Assembly: GCA_964542645.1 (NCBI GenBank) | Contig: CAZIUG010000015.1 | Location: 496,001-560,000 of the forward strand | Reading direction: 5' to 3' | DNA: 64,000 nt | Origin: Moanibacter sp964542645 | GTDB taxonomy: Bacteria; Verrucomicrobiota; Verrucomicrobiia; Opitutales; UBA2987 | Shown here: positions 45,637 through 54,771 of the stretch, in pieces | Layout: each line of letters begins with the position of its first letter | How positions within the stretch are numbered: position 1 is the first letter of the stretch | Program-made: the position numbers and the translations under genes | Notes under the pieces: model-generated | Told to the model about the DNA's origin: nothing | The model's input: the letters and a program-made list of their open reading frames with translations, nothing else | The model's database searches: none

Positions 45637-46014
45637 CTAATTCTCGAGGATCTCAATCTCGTAGCCATCCGGATCATCCACGAACGCCATTTTAAGTCCA
45701 GATACAAACTGCTCGCGCCAACCGTCAGGCCAAATCTCCAGGCCATTCTTTTCCAGGCGATCACAATATTCGATGATGTCCGGAACTCCTATAGCTAAGT
45801 GCATAAGGTCATCCGGGATATTCACCTCATAGTCGGGCGAATAAGTCAGCTCTAGGGTTGTTTCATTGCCAGGCAATTCGAGGTGCACGATCTGATTTCC
45901 GGCAGGCGATTTGTCGTTTCGACTTTTTAAAACGAAGTCGAAGTTATCACAATAATAATTTATAGATCTCTCTAAATCACTAACACGCAGTCGAGTATGA
46001 AGGAATTTGTTCAT
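45637..46014 (-). CDS. gloA: lactoylglutathione lyase (glyoxalase I)
   Basis: A 125-residue vicinal-oxygen-chelate protein. It converts the hemithioacetal of methylglyoxal and glutathione to S-lactoylglutathione. All four metal ligands are visible: His in LHTRLRV, Glu in TTLELTYS, His in LMHLAIGV and Glu in YEIEIL. FYDNFD-like segment SINYYCDNFDF and FVDDPDGYEIEI are the family signature pieces. The length and the presence of the C-terminal half fit the bacterial glyoxalase I. It is on the minus strand, about 70 bases downstream of the hydroxyacid dehydrogenase end (convergent). Other VOC enzymes are a lesser possibility. Confidence 0.9.
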   Translation of the reverse strand: MNKFLHTRLRVSDLERSINYYCDNFDFVLKSRNDKSPAGNQIVHLELPGNETTLELTYSPDYEVNIPDDLMHLAIGVPDIIEYCDRLEKNGLEIWPDGWREQFVSGLKMAFVDDPDGYEIEILEN

Positions 46015-46508
46015 AAGCTCCTTTAGAGGAGTTTCTTTCTAAATCGTGGTTCAAATATTGGGCACTAGGAAAATCCCTCAAGGATAGCTGTGCAAACTTA
46101 ATCGATCTGGAACACGGCTCATATAGAATACCCACAAGAGATACAAAACCCGAGATCGATACTCAGGACAAGTTCACCCGGTTTTAATGTGTATTTCCAA
46201 TTAAAGGTTCATTCACAGATTACGGAGACTGTGAATTTGTTCAATATTTTATCGGTGTTCACGTGATTCTAACTTCAGATTCATTGCACCATGCCATCGA
46301 AATACTAATAAATAACAGCAAATTTGACATCCGTTACTTAATAACAAAAGGTGCGCTCCTTCTGTTGAGGATACTTTAAGTTTTGATCCCTCGCATTTAT
46401 TTACCAGTAGTAGCAGTCAAATCCTTTAGGAGGGCCATGGCAGATATCAGATTAGCTCCTAAATACGGTTGGAAGACGTCACAGGATTTATATACATAAA
46501 AACTCTTA
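46015..46508. other. divergent intergenic region
   Basis: A gap of about 490 AT-rich bases between gloA and the plus-strand enolase. No convincing gene, RNA or hairpin was seen. It should hold the promoters of both genes. Confidence 0.4.
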
Positions 46509-47627
46509 GTGAAAATCGCCAACGTTAATGCCTCCCTTGTCCGTATTCCCGTTGAAAAGCCAACCTCAATCTCAACCAGGCAGCTCAGCTCAAGAGAATA
46601 CGTCCTTGTCTCGATAGAATCTGATTCTGGAGAAACGGGTCACGGCTACACCTATGCTGGAACAGTTGCTGGCTATTCTACCTTCTCATTCGTTGAGGAC
46701 GTCTTTATTCCTCTTCTACTGGACTGCGATCCTCACCTTATTGAGCATCTCTGGTCTAAAATGTACCAAGAAGTTTTACTCTCGGGTCGTCGAGGCGCTG
46801 CCATTCGCGCTCTCTCTGCCGTTGATATCGCACTCTGGGACCTTTTGGCGAAATCCGCCGGACTTCCTCTCTATCGTCTCCTCGGAGGGAGTTCCGATCG
46901 AGTTCCTGCCTATGCCTCTGGCGGCTATTATCGTCCTGGTGATTTGCTTAAAAATGTACGCGACGAGATAACAGCTTACCAAGCTCTCGGTTTCACTGAC
47001 TTTAAAATCAAGGTAGGAGGTTCAGATTTCGACACTGATGTCGCCCGCGTAAAGGTCGCCCGTGAAACCATCGGTTCCAGTGGTCGTCTTGCTCTCGATG
47101 CAAACAATGCATGGAAGTGGCCCCATGAAGCAATTCGGTTCGCTCGTGCAGTTGAAACTGCCGATATTTGGTGGCTCGAAGAACCGCTATCACCTGATGA
47201 TTTCGAGGGGCACGCCGAAGTCGCCCGCACTCTTGAAATGCCGGTTGCAACCGGCGAAATTCACGCCACTCGATGGGAATTTCGTCAGCTTATAGAACAT
47301 CATTCGGCCGATATCCTTCAACCCGACGCCGCTGTTCTTGGAGGAATTTCAGAATATATGAAAATCGCCCATTGTGCCGCCTCGTTCAATCTTCCATTAG
47401 CCCCCCACTGGCACGCTAATCTACATGCCCAGCTGATAGCTGCTGTCAGTAACGGCCTAACCGTCGAATTTTTTGCCCTAGAACAGGACATCTATAATTT
47501 CGAACGCCTCCTTACTCCCGATACCCGCCTCAGGCCAACTAACGGCGAAATCTCCTTACCCGACCGGCACGGAATTGGCATTGAATTTGACCAAGAAGCC
47601 ATCAATCGGTGGAGGGTTAATTCGTGA
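46509..47627 (+). CDS. mandelate racemase/muconate lactonizing enzyme family, KxK type
   Basis: A 372-residue enolase-superfamily enzyme. The KxK motif K166-x-K168, metal ligands D197, the E224/E225 pair (WLEEP) and E250 (ATGE), plus the D273/H300 dyad (QPDAA, LAPHW) define a full mandelate-racemase-type active site. It can take a proton from both faces, so it could be a racemase or a dehydratase of hydroxy acids. It differs clearly from the galactonate dehydratase-like paralogue at 2.6 kb, which lacks KxK. It begins at GTG 46509 after an AT-rich leader. The following hydrolase gene is 146 bases downstream on the same strand. Confidence 0.88.
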   Translation: MKIANVNASLVRIPVEKPTSISTRQLSSREYVLVSIESDSGETGHGYTYAGTVAGYSTFSFVEDVFIPLLLDCDPHLIEHLWSKMYQEVLLSGRRGAAIRALSAVDIALWDLLAKSAGLPLYRLLGGSSDRVPAYASGGYYRPGDLLKNVRDEITAYQALGFTDFKIKVGGSDFDTDVARVKVARETIGSSGRLALDANNAWKWPHEAIRFARAVETADIWWLEEPLSPDDFEGHAEVARTLEMPVATGEIHATRWEFRQLIEHHSADILQPDAAVLGGISEYMKIAHCAASFNLPLAPHWHANLHAQLIAAVSNGLTVEFFALEQDIYNFERLLTPDTRLRPTNGEISLPDRHGIGIEFDQEAINRWRVNS

Positions 47628-47773
47628 TTCACTTAACACATGAAAACTAGCGTTGAGAATAGTTAAATCGCCCCGATAAATCTAACTTATCAGCTAATTC
47701 ATTCAATGTACGAACAACCAAAAGGACAAATTTTATCGCCAATGTGGGCAGGCTGTGAAGTCCCCGAATCTAA

Positions 47774-48610
47774 ATGAATTTTGCCCTCCGTCTGGTGATA
47801 GGGATTGCGATTGCTTATGGTGCAATCCTCCTTCTTGTTGCCCTTTTGCAATCCAGTCTAATCTACCGTAACCAGAAACCCAAATCTACTCGGCAGATTG
47901 TCGAGGACGGGGGTTTTAGATTCTGGCCAAAAGACAACCACTTGTACCGTGGTCTGTTAGCAGCCACACCAGCAGAAAAGGCCAAGGGTCTAGTCGTGAT
48001 CTTTCATGGTAACGCCGGAACTGCCGCTGATCGTATGCACTATTCTCGAGCCCTGAACCCACTAGGTTATAATGTTCTACTGGTTGAATATCCGGGCTAC
48101 GGTGGCCGTGACGGAAGCCTAAACGAGAAGTCCTTTGTTTCCGACGCCAAGGAGACAGTCCGACGCGCCAAAGCCGAATTGGGAGGCCCCATCTATTTAT
48201 GGGGCGAATCTCTTGGTTGCGGAATTGCTAGCGCCGTTGCAGCGGATCCCCTAACTCAAGCCGATGGAGTCATACTAGTAACTCCATGGGATACTCTCGC
48301 TGATTTAGTCCAGACTCTTTATTGGTACTTTCCTGCCAAGTGGATGCTTCGCGACCAATACGACAATATTCGAAATCTTCAGAAATTTGATAATCCCATC
48401 GCCGTCCTTGTCGCAGAAAATGATGAGATCATACCCCCCCACCATGCTTTTCGCCTCTTTGAAAGTCTCTCACCTCCCAAACGCAAATGGATCTTCCCGC
48501 TCTCTGGTCACAACAATTGGCCATCTGAGGCGACTGAATACTGGTGGCAAGAAGTAATGGACTTCGTCTCTCTTCTAGACGGAAACTCCTCCATGCAAAT
48601 GATGAAATGA
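47774..48610 (+). CDS. alpha/beta hydrolase with N-terminal membrane anchor
   Basis: A 278-residue BEM46/ABHD13-like hydrolase. An N-terminal membrane helix (about 5-27) is followed by the fold. The nucleophile elbow GESLGCG has Ser in the usual position, the acid is Asp in AENDEIIP and the His is in SGHNNWPS. The oxyanion HGNAGTAADR is typical of this group. Thus, unlike the esterase at 43.2 kb, all catalytic residues are intact. The substrate may be a lipid or thioester, but it is unknown. It starts at ATG 47774. No operon is seen downstream because the next gene is on the other strand. Confidence 0.87.
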   Translation: MNFALRLVIGIAIAYGAILLLVALLQSSLIYRNQKPKSTRQIVEDGGFRFWPKDNHLYRGLLAATPAEKAKGLVVIFHGNAGTAADRMHYSRALNPLGYNVLLVEYPGYGGRDGSLNEKSFVSDAKETVRRAKAELGGPIYLWGESLGCGIASAVAADPLTQADGVILVTPWDTLADLVQTLYWYFPAKWMLRDQYDNIRNLQKFDNPIAVLVAENDEIIPPHHAFRLFESLSPPKRKWIFPLSGHNNWPSEATEYWWQEVMDFVSLLDGNSSMQMMK

Positions 48611-48776
48611 CCAATTAATTGGATGTTTTTTCTGTTAAACCGTACACACTATCTCCTGTTTACCTTGGAAGGGGTTCCAATCGTCTCGTTCCAACACGAC
48701 AAATTCAGCAAGGAGTAGATGCTCGTTCGTCTAGAAACAACGCATACTGCTTTCGTACCCAACGTCGCTATATCCC

Positions 48777-49142
48777 TCAATAAATTGCGACCACTACTCG
48801 ATTCCGTTCCACACGCACCGGGTAAGTTTTTACCCGACCACGATCTGGATTCGCAATCGCTTCACCTTTTCTAAGGTCAAACTCCCACCCGTGCCAGGGA
48901 CAAATTAAGATCTCTCCAACCCGATCAAGTACAATTTCTTCCCCCGGAAGACATGGTTTGATAGCACCGCTTACGATTCCTCTAGAAAGGGTAGCTCCTT
49001 GATGAGGGCAAACGTCCCGAAGGGCGAAAAAGGCATCTTCCTTACGAACAAGAACAATGGCCTTCCCGGCTAGTTGTATTCGACAGGCCCGTCCTTTTTC
49101 GAAATCGGATACCGCACCAACGTCATACTCATTTGAACCCAT
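48777..49142 (-). CDS. Rieske [2Fe-2S] protein
   Basis: A 121-residue Rieske ferredoxin-like protein. Cluster ligands are Cys45-x-His47 (VCPHQG) and Cys81-x2-His84 (CPWHGWEF). The 33 residues between the two motifs are longer than the usual 15-21, with an insertion around 58-75. It is a soluble electron carrier. The ATG 49142 lies inside the end of the amidohydrolase gene: the two share 14 bases, so they are translationally coupled and probably work together, an uncommon association. No oxygenase alpha subunit is close by, although a FAD monooxygenase and PhyH genes exist in the window. Confidence 0.9.
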   Translation of the reverse strand: MGSNEYDVGAVSDFEKGRACRIQLAGKAIVLVRKEDAFFALRDVCPHQGATLSRGIVSGAIKPCLPGEEIVLDRVGEILICPWHGWEFDLRKGEAIANPDRGRVKTYPVRVERNRVVVAIY

Positions 49143-50223
49143 AGAACTCAGCTGCGTTCTCCACCATAATCTTTCTTCTCAGCCTGCGGTCAATGATAGA
49201 TGGAAGAGATTGATCGGGAGAATCGAAATCCCAGTGCGGATAATCTGTCGCAAACATCAAAAATTCATCCCGTCCAATCATATCCATAATCTGGGATAGG
49301 AAGCTCGGTTCCGGAGGCTCTTCCATGGGCTGAGTGGTCGCCCGGAAGTGGTGAAGGATGTACTCACTCGGCGCTTTCTTCAGCCAGGGGACTTCGCTTC
49401 TCAGTCCCCGGTAATTCTTGTCCAATCGCCACATCAGTGCTGGGATCCAAGCAAATCCCCCTTCTATGAGAACGATACGCAAATCAGGTAACTCCTCAAA
49501 TACTCCTTCACAAACGAGACTTATGACATGAGTTTCAAAGGCCTGGGTCATACTTGTGTGATCTTCAATGTAATATGAGGGCCACCCACAGGCCGTAATT
49601 GGATTGCCCCCTCCCCCAAAATGAATCCCAACAGGCAACCCTGCCTCGGCTGCCGCCCGGAAAATTGGTCGAAATTCCCGGCGCCCGTAGGGAGAATGGG
49701 ATCTAACCATCAGAAGCACCTGTACAAACCGTGAATCATCCGCTAGACGTAGTATCTCTTTCCCCGCAGACTCAGGATCATGGCTATTGACGACAATCGA
49801 TCCGCGCCAGCGGGGGTCCGAATCCAACCATACCGCTAACATCCAATCGTTCATCGCCCGCATCAATACGTTTGCGAGATCGATATTATAGACTGCTGAA
49901 ACCCCCATCAGAGGATTGAGAATGGCCAGGTCAACGCCCCATTTCTCAATCAACTGCTCCCGCGAGAATCCTGGGTCTGTTCCAGGTTTTTTACCGTCCG
50001 GAGGCCATGCATCCCTCCTCGCGGCCATTTCAAAGAGTTTTGGGTACATCGAAACTCCCGGCAACGGCATTCCAGATTGTTCAATATAGGTTCTCCATCG
50101 CGAAGAGAGAAAAGGAAAAAGATCCTCCATTGCGTTAGGATAGTTGTGAACGTCGGCATCAATCAAATTTAACCCTTTTGCCAAATCTACTTCTACATCC
50201 CCTCCCGATACAGACGTTTTCAT
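49129..50223 (-). CDS. amidohydrolase 2 family (ACMSD-like) metal-dependent hydrolase
   Basis: A 364-residue TIM-barrel amidohydrolase of the amidohydro_2 group (2-amino-3-carboxymuconate semialdehyde decarboxylase-like). The N-terminal metal site has DADVHNYP (D-x-H), a central His is in GIHFGGGG, and the C-terminal Asp is in ATDYPHWDFD. The frame extends to a GTG at 50262, but ATG 50223 has GAGG eight bases upstream and is the better start. It overlaps the Rieske gene by 14 bases. It may decarboxylate or hydrolyse a small aromatic or heterocyclic acid (inference). Upstream on the same strand are the CDP-alcohol transferase and epimerase genes. Confidence 0.87.
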   Translation of the reverse strand: MKTSVSGGDVEVDLAKGLNLIDADVHNYPNAMEDLFPFLSSRWRTYIEQSGMPLPGVSMYPKLFEMAARRDAWPPDGKKPGTDPGFSREQLIEKWGVDLAILNPLMGVSAVYNIDLANVLMRAMNDWMLAVWLDSDPRWRGSIVVNSHDPESAGKEILRLADDSRFVQVLLMVRSHSPYGRREFRPIFRAAAEAGLPVGIHFGGGGNPITACGWPSYYIEDHTSMTQAFETHVISLVCEGVFEELPDLRIVLIEGGFAWIPALMWRLDKNYRGLRSEVPWLKKAPSEYILHHFRATTQPMEEPPEPSFLSQIMDMIGRDEFLMFATDYPHWDFDSPDQSLPSIIDRRLRRKIMVENAAEFYGFK

Positions 50224-50289
50224 ATTTGTTCCCTCTTCAAAATCTGGAGCCAGAGTTGACACTAGTATCTAGGAATTGTCGAACCGTGT

Positions 50290-51489
50290 TTATTTCTCTT
50301 CCTCTTTCCTTCCCAAGTACAGGAGGACTAGTGCGAATACCGGACTCCCCACAGCAGTCAGGGGCAAAATCCAATAGACTTTACCGAAAACCGAAAGGAG
50401 AAGAACAAGATATATAAAATCCCGATTACCTAAAGCATCCATGATTTTCGAGATCCTACTCGATCTCGTCCTGACGACGGAAGAAAATGAGGGGGTTCCG
50501 GTCCGTGCCCAAAACACTGATTTCCGATACACTAACCATGCCGTCCACAACACACCTGCAATCGCAATCGCTGTTACAAGCAATGGCCATTTTCCCTGAT
50601 CTCCAATCCACCACCCAATCCCCATACAAAAAAACACAGCGGCATGTACTAAATTATCTCCCCAAAGATCGAGCTTCATACCTATTCGTGACTCCTGAAA
50701 CCGGAGCCGCGCAAGTTCCCCATCACATCCGTCAATTATCGCATGAATGAGAAAGAGAATGGCACCAGTAAACTGATCTACGGCCCGTGACGAAAGAAAA
50801 TACGGGGCACTCGATAACCCAATTCCAACACTGAAAATTGTCCACAGATTTGGTGAGATTGGCGTCGATACAAGATGCCTCGAAATTGCCAACGAGATTC
50901 GACGATGGAAATGACGGGCGATAAAGGAATCACTTTTCTTGATCAATCGCTCGAGGAGCCAGCTCTCGGCCTCATGAAAATCTGCGCCACTGGGAATCAA
51001 GATTCGACATTGATGGTCTATCTCAAGCAATTCTGTCTCAATCTCTCGATCAAATATAAGACCTAGATCCCCTTCACTTCGCCCATATTGGGTCGACGGA
51101 AACAATTTTAGTGACTTTTCCGTTTCGATAACAGCCGCCACCCCAGTGTCACAATAGAGTCGCTCGGGTTTCAGTGGTGTCTCCAATAAAGTTTTGAACC
51201 AAGCAGCGTCTGGGAGGACACCACCGATTATGAACACGGCCCTCCTGACTCCGGCCAAATCTAACGTTGCATCCAAAGCTTTGAATTCTACGGAGGTCCC
51301 ATCCAAAATTTTTGTCACCTCACGGTCCTCGCTTATCGCCACCCAGATGTTGTCAAATCCCGCTCTTTGAGCAGAGAGGACCATCCGAAGAATTAATGGT
51401 AATCCAAGTATGGGCTGATCCAGTCTAGCCGACTCATTTAATTCATCGGGCCAAAGAAAAACAACCAATTGCGATGAAGTCTCCATCAT
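50290..51489 (-). CDS. nucleotidyltransferase-like domain fused to CDP-alcohol phosphatidyltransferase
   Basis: A 399-residue fusion. The N-terminal part (about 1-185) is a degenerate nucleotidyltransferase: it has PILGLPLILRMVLSAQRAG and an internal strand RRAVFIIGGVL, but the usual GxGTR loop is missing. The C-terminal part (about 200-399) is a polytopic membrane CDP-alcohol phosphatidyltransferase with an intact motif D-G-x2-A-R-x8-G-x3-D-x3-D at about D253-D278. The order matches bifunctional IPCT-DIPPS enzymes, which make CDP-inositol and transfer it to a second alcohol. A role in making a lipid head group is likely, but the substrate is unknown. It sits in one operon with the HpnA-like epimerase. 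ATG 51489 is chosen. Confidence 0.8.
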   Translation of the reverse strand: MMETSSQLVVFLWPDELNESARLDQPILGLPLILRMVLSAQRAGFDNIWVAISEDREVTKILDGTSVEFKALDATLDLAGVRRAVFIIGGVLPDAAWFKTLLETPLKPERLYCDTGVAAVIETEKSLKLFPSTQYGRSEGDLGLIFDREIETELLEIDHQCRILIPSGADFHEAESWLLERLIKKSDSFIARHFHRRISLAISRHLVSTPISPNLWTIFSVGIGLSSAPYFLSSRAVDQFTGAILFLIHAIIDGCDGELARLRFQESRIGMKLDLWGDNLVHAAVFFCMGIGWWIGDQGKWPLLVTAIAIAGVLWTAWLVYRKSVFWARTGTPSFSSVVRTRSSRISKIMDALGNRDFIYLVLLLSVFGKVYWILPLTAVGSPVFALVLLYLGRKEEEK

Positions 51490-51606
51490 AGAGATTAAAT
51501 CGTAGAGCAAACGCTTTTAGTTATCCAGATAAACCTTTTCCGTTAAAAGGAGTCGAAAGCGTTACTCTTTCTTAAACTCCTAAATCCCCATCTTATTCCT
51601 ATCCAA

Positions 51607-52617
51607 TTAACTGATCTTCCCTTCATTCTTAAACCACTTGATACTTTCCAAAAGAGATGTACGGCAATCTCGCATCGGCGGCAGCTCTAGTTTTTCAGCC
51701 GACCGACTACCATTAAAATGCAGAATTCGCTTTGTGAGCTTCACCCCAGTCACAGTGGCCATCGGCGGTTTTCGGGAGTTGAACAGATTGCGAATCCATT
51801 CTTCAAAATAGGCAAAAGTAAGCGCAACAGCATAAGGGATACGCTGCTGGGGCGCAGGACGATCCACCAGTTTGGAGAGATATCGAAACAAATCGATAAT
51901 CGTCCAATTCTCGTGGACCAGGAGGTAGCTCCTTCCTACTTCACCTCTCTGTGCAGCTATCCAGATTCCGGCTGCGACATCCCTCACATCAACAAAGTTA
52001 AGACACCCATCGAGATAGGCCTTAATTCGCCCATTGCAGAAATCGCAAATCATTCGAGAAGGAGGACCCATGTTCCGATCGCCTGGACCAATTGGAATAC
52101 TCGGACGGACAATAATCACAGGATCACCGGATTCCGCCGCCTCTCTAGCTGCCTCTTCAGCTAACCACTTGCTCTCACAATAGGGCCCTATCATATCCTC
52201 GAAGTTAGTTTGGGTCTCTTCAGTTATGACACCCTTCATTCCCTTCGGAGAAAGTATGGACTCAGTCGAAACGTGCACCATCCTCTCGGCTCCCACTTTT
52301 CGCGCAGCCGAAAGCACATTTCGAGTCCCTTGGTGATTGACCTGCTCAAACTCCTCCGAGTCCCGTGCCCAGAGATTAGGGTTCGCCGCCAGATGTAAGA
52401 CCACTTGGCACCCTTCTGCCGCACTTTCTACTCCCAAAGGGTCACGAAGATCGACATGAACAACCTCAATCCTATCTGAAGGCAGGTGATCCGTGAGAGC
52501 CCCAGGCTTCTCCAGTACTCTTACCTCGCGGCCTTCATCCACCAGCATCTTTACAAGATGCGAACCCACAAAACCCGCCCCTCCAGTTACCAATACCTTG
52601 CTTTTATTTTCAGTCAC
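51607..52617 (-). CDS. HpnA-like NAD-dependent sugar epimerase/dehydratase
   Basis: An extended SDR of 336 residues with the Rossmann motif TGGAGFVG (11-18) and the Tyr146-x3-Lys150 pair in PYCESKW. The stretch PIGPGDRNMGPPSRMICDF, then NGRIKAYLDGCLNFVDVRDVA is very close to hopanoid-associated sugar epimerase HpnA. HpnA members are found in hopanoid clusters, where their exact reaction is not settled. The GTG start at 52617 lies right after GGGA. It is 33 bases after the ketopantoate-reductase-like gene, and 96 bases before the fusion CDP-alcohol transferase, suggesting one operon for lipid tailoring. Confidence 0.82.
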   Translation of the reverse strand: MTENKSKVLVTGGAGFVGSHLVKMLVDEGREVRVLEKPGALTDHLPSDRIEVVHVDLRDPLGVESAAEGCQVVLHLAANPNLWARDSEEFEQVNHQGTRNVLSAARKVGAERMVHVSTESILSPKGMKGVITEETQTNFEDMIGPYCESKWLAEEAAREAAESGDPVIIVRPSIPIGPGDRNMGPPSRMICDFCNGRIKAYLDGCLNFVDVRDVAAGIWIAAQRGEVGRSYLLVHENWTIIDLFRYLSKLVDRPAPQQRIPYAVALTFAYFEEWIRNLFNSRKPPMATVTGVKLTKRILHFNGSRSAEKLELPPMRDCRTSLLESIKWFKNEGKIS

Positions 52618-52650
52618 TCCCGAAATTAGTTTTCCAGCAAGTAATTCGAT

Positions 52651-53709
52651 TCATTCTCTTATTTCGATTCCAATCCGCGTAATCTCAATAAGCGTATCAA
52701 GCAGATCCAAAGACGGTGCCTGCCGCGTCTTCTCCATCCATTTAAGGAAATCGAAAATCGATCGATTAAAAGGAATTTCACGATCTCCCGCAAGCTCGAT
52801 CAGATGACCGTTAAAGAAGTCAATCTCCGTCCGTCCTTGCTCAATATCACCCGCCATCGAACAGTAGGTGTTACGTAGTGAGTAGGCGAAAGGGTTTGCC
52901 ATGATTTTCGCCAGAAAGGGATAATGAAGAATACGATTCACGGTGTCAGGATGGAAAGGCCCAATGACTCCTAGAGGCACACCTGCTGCCTTAAGGATGC
53001 CATAGTTTTCCTGCAAAATCCGAAAGAAGAGATCACGTGCCTTTCGAATTGTTAAAAGCTCACCATTATCTAGACCAGCCATCGCCGCCAGCGGACTGAT
53101 GGCGGCATTATACATAACCTTACTGTACTTATAAGGAAGAACATTGGGAACAGTCTTAACATTAAAATCACCAGACTTCTTGAGGACGTCCAACACTCTT
53201 ATGAATTCCCCTAGAATTTCCCTTTCATTGTCTTTTCCCCATTGGCCAATATGAAGGTCTCCTCTCCTCGTAATTCGGGTCTGGGTCCGGCCCGGAAAGC
53301 ATTCGGAAACAAATGACGCAATACCTTCTAAGGTACTGCGTTCCATTAATTCTGAATCAAATCCATTCTGGATCGGCATCACCCCTACTGATTCAGGTAA
53401 TCGTTGAAGAATAGATGCATTCTCAAAACACTTCGTGCAAAGAATGACAACACACGTATCCGAAGGCTTCCACTCCTCGAAGTAAACAAACTTGGCCGAT
53501 AACAACGAACGATTATCCAACCCAATTCCATTACGACTACCCCATTCTAGTTTTTGTCGATCGACTTCGACAAATGTTACATCGAGCCCGCCGGAAATGA
53601 GAGCATACCCTACCGCACAGCCAATGCCTCCAGCCCCAACTATATAGATTTGGCCGGAAGTTTCAGCAGGACTTCTAGTCGAACAACTCCAATTTGATCG
53701 TCCTTCCAC
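52651..53709 (-). CDS. ketopantoate reductase-like (ApbA/PanE) oxidoreductase
   Basis: A 352-residue member of the ketopantoate reductase family. The NADPH loop is GAGGIG (25-30) after an N-terminal extension of about 20 residues, longer than usual. The catalytic Lys lies in YKYSKVMYNAAISPLAAMAG and the C-terminal domain contains the GREIPFNRS helix. Many paralogues of PanE in lipid or secondary-metabolism clusters reduce other 2-oxo acids, so panE is not assigned. GTG 53709 is preceded by AAGGA. It is the first gene of the probable operon with HpnA-like, the CDP-alcohol transferase, amidohydrolase and Rieske genes. Ketopantoate is a possible substrate, but its role there would be odd. Confidence 0.8.
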   Translation of the reverse strand: MEGRSNWSCSTRSPAETSGQIYIVGAGGIGCAVGYALISGGLDVTFVEVDRQKLEWGSRNGIGLDNRSLLSAKFVYFEEWKPSDTCVVILCTKCFENASILQRLPESVGVMPIQNGFDSELMERSTLEGIASFVSECFPGRTQTRITRRGDLHIGQWGKDNEREILGEFIRVLDVLKKSGDFNVKTVPNVLPYKYSKVMYNAAISPLAAMAGLDNGELLTIRKARDLFFRILQENYGILKAAGVPLGVIGPFHPDTVNRILHYPFLAKIMANPFAYSLRNTYCSMAGDIEQGRTEIDFFNGHLIELAGDREIPFNRSIFDFLKWMEKTRQAPSLDLLDTLIEITRIGIEIRE

Positions 53710-53867
53710 TTTCCTTAAAAACTAAATGATTCACACTTTTATGATAGCACGTTTCCACTACATTCAAGCACATTACTTAATATCTAGATATACTTGTAAT
53801 CCAGGAGGCTTGGGACCTATCTAACCTTGAAAGATTCCAAAACCCGGATAAAGCATAGTAATTAACC

Positions 53868-54632
53868 CTACTGGACAACAAGCCCACCGTCGACCGTCAT
53901 CATATGGCCAACAACAAACGAAGCCTTCTCTGAACAGAGCCAGATGACAGCCTCAGCGATCTCCTCGGGTTTTCCCACACGTCCAATCGGCTGCCAACTA
54001 TCAGCTTCCGCCTTTAAGTCAGGGTTGCTCGCGTAGATACGATCCATCAGGGGCGTGTTGACTAGCCCCGGGCACACAGCATTGATACGAATGCCCCTGT
54101 CCGCATACTCCACAGCGGCCGACTTGGTCAATCCGGCGACCCCATGCTTGCTGGCCACATAGATCGGTTGATCAGGTATACCAACCAACCCCGCAACTGA
54201 AGAGCTGTTAACGATTGCGCCGTACCCTTGTTCCAGCATCTGCGGGATTTGATACTTCATACAAAGCCAGGCCCCCTTAAGGTTTGTATCGATCAGTGAT
54301 TGGAAAGTATCCTCAGCATGGCGCTGGTCTGGATTGGAAATTTCCCGCTCAATACCTGCATTATTGAAGGCAAAATCGAGTCGGCCATAGGTCTCAACAG
54401 TCTTACGAACCAGAATATTAACCTCGTCAGAAACCGTTACATCGGCTCTGACGAATGTTACCTCTCCGCCAAAGTCTTCAATCATGTGAACAGTCTCGTC
54501 ACCACCTTTTACATCCATGTCGGAGACAACTGTCTTGGCACCCTCTCGAGCAAAGGCCAGTGCAGTGGCCCGACCGATCCCAGATCCACTTCCAGTTACA
54601 AGTGCGACCTTACCTGCGAACCATTCTTTCAT
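53868..54632 (-). CDS. short-chain dehydrogenase/reductase with complete active site
   Basis: A classical SDR of 254 residues. TGSGSGIG (13-20), NNAG (90-93), Ser144/145, Tyr158 and Lys162 are all present, and the C-terminus (ASFVVGHMMTVDGGLVVQ) is typical. The acidic VVSDMDVKGG after strand 2 suggests an NAD preference. The start is ATG 54632. It lies between the ketopantoate reductase-like gene and the FAD monooxygenase gene on the same strand, with about 140 bases to the latter, so a link to ring hydroxylation is possible. The substrate is unknown. Confidence 0.88.
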   Translation of the reverse strand: MKEWFAGKVALVTGSGSGIGRATALAFAREGAKTVVSDMDVKGGDETVHMIEDFGGEVTFVRADVTVSDEVNILVRKTVETYGRLDFAFNNAGIEREISNPDQRHAEDTFQSLIDTNLKGAWLCMKYQIPQMLEQGYGAIVNSSSVAGLVGIPDQPIYVASKHGVAGLTKSAAVEYADRGIRINAVCPGLVNTPLMDRIYASNPDLKAEADSWQPIGRVGKPEEIAEAVIWLCSEKASFVVGHMMTVDGGLVVQ

Positions 54633-54771
54633 TTTTATTCCTCATCACCAGGGTTTCTATAGTTTTCCAGTCATTTTTATGTGATAAAATTCTAGATCTT
54701 TTTGCCCATCAGAAATTTCAATCAGTAAAAAAGTCCAACCCCCGGATAAACACAAAAAGCCTTAAAGAGAT

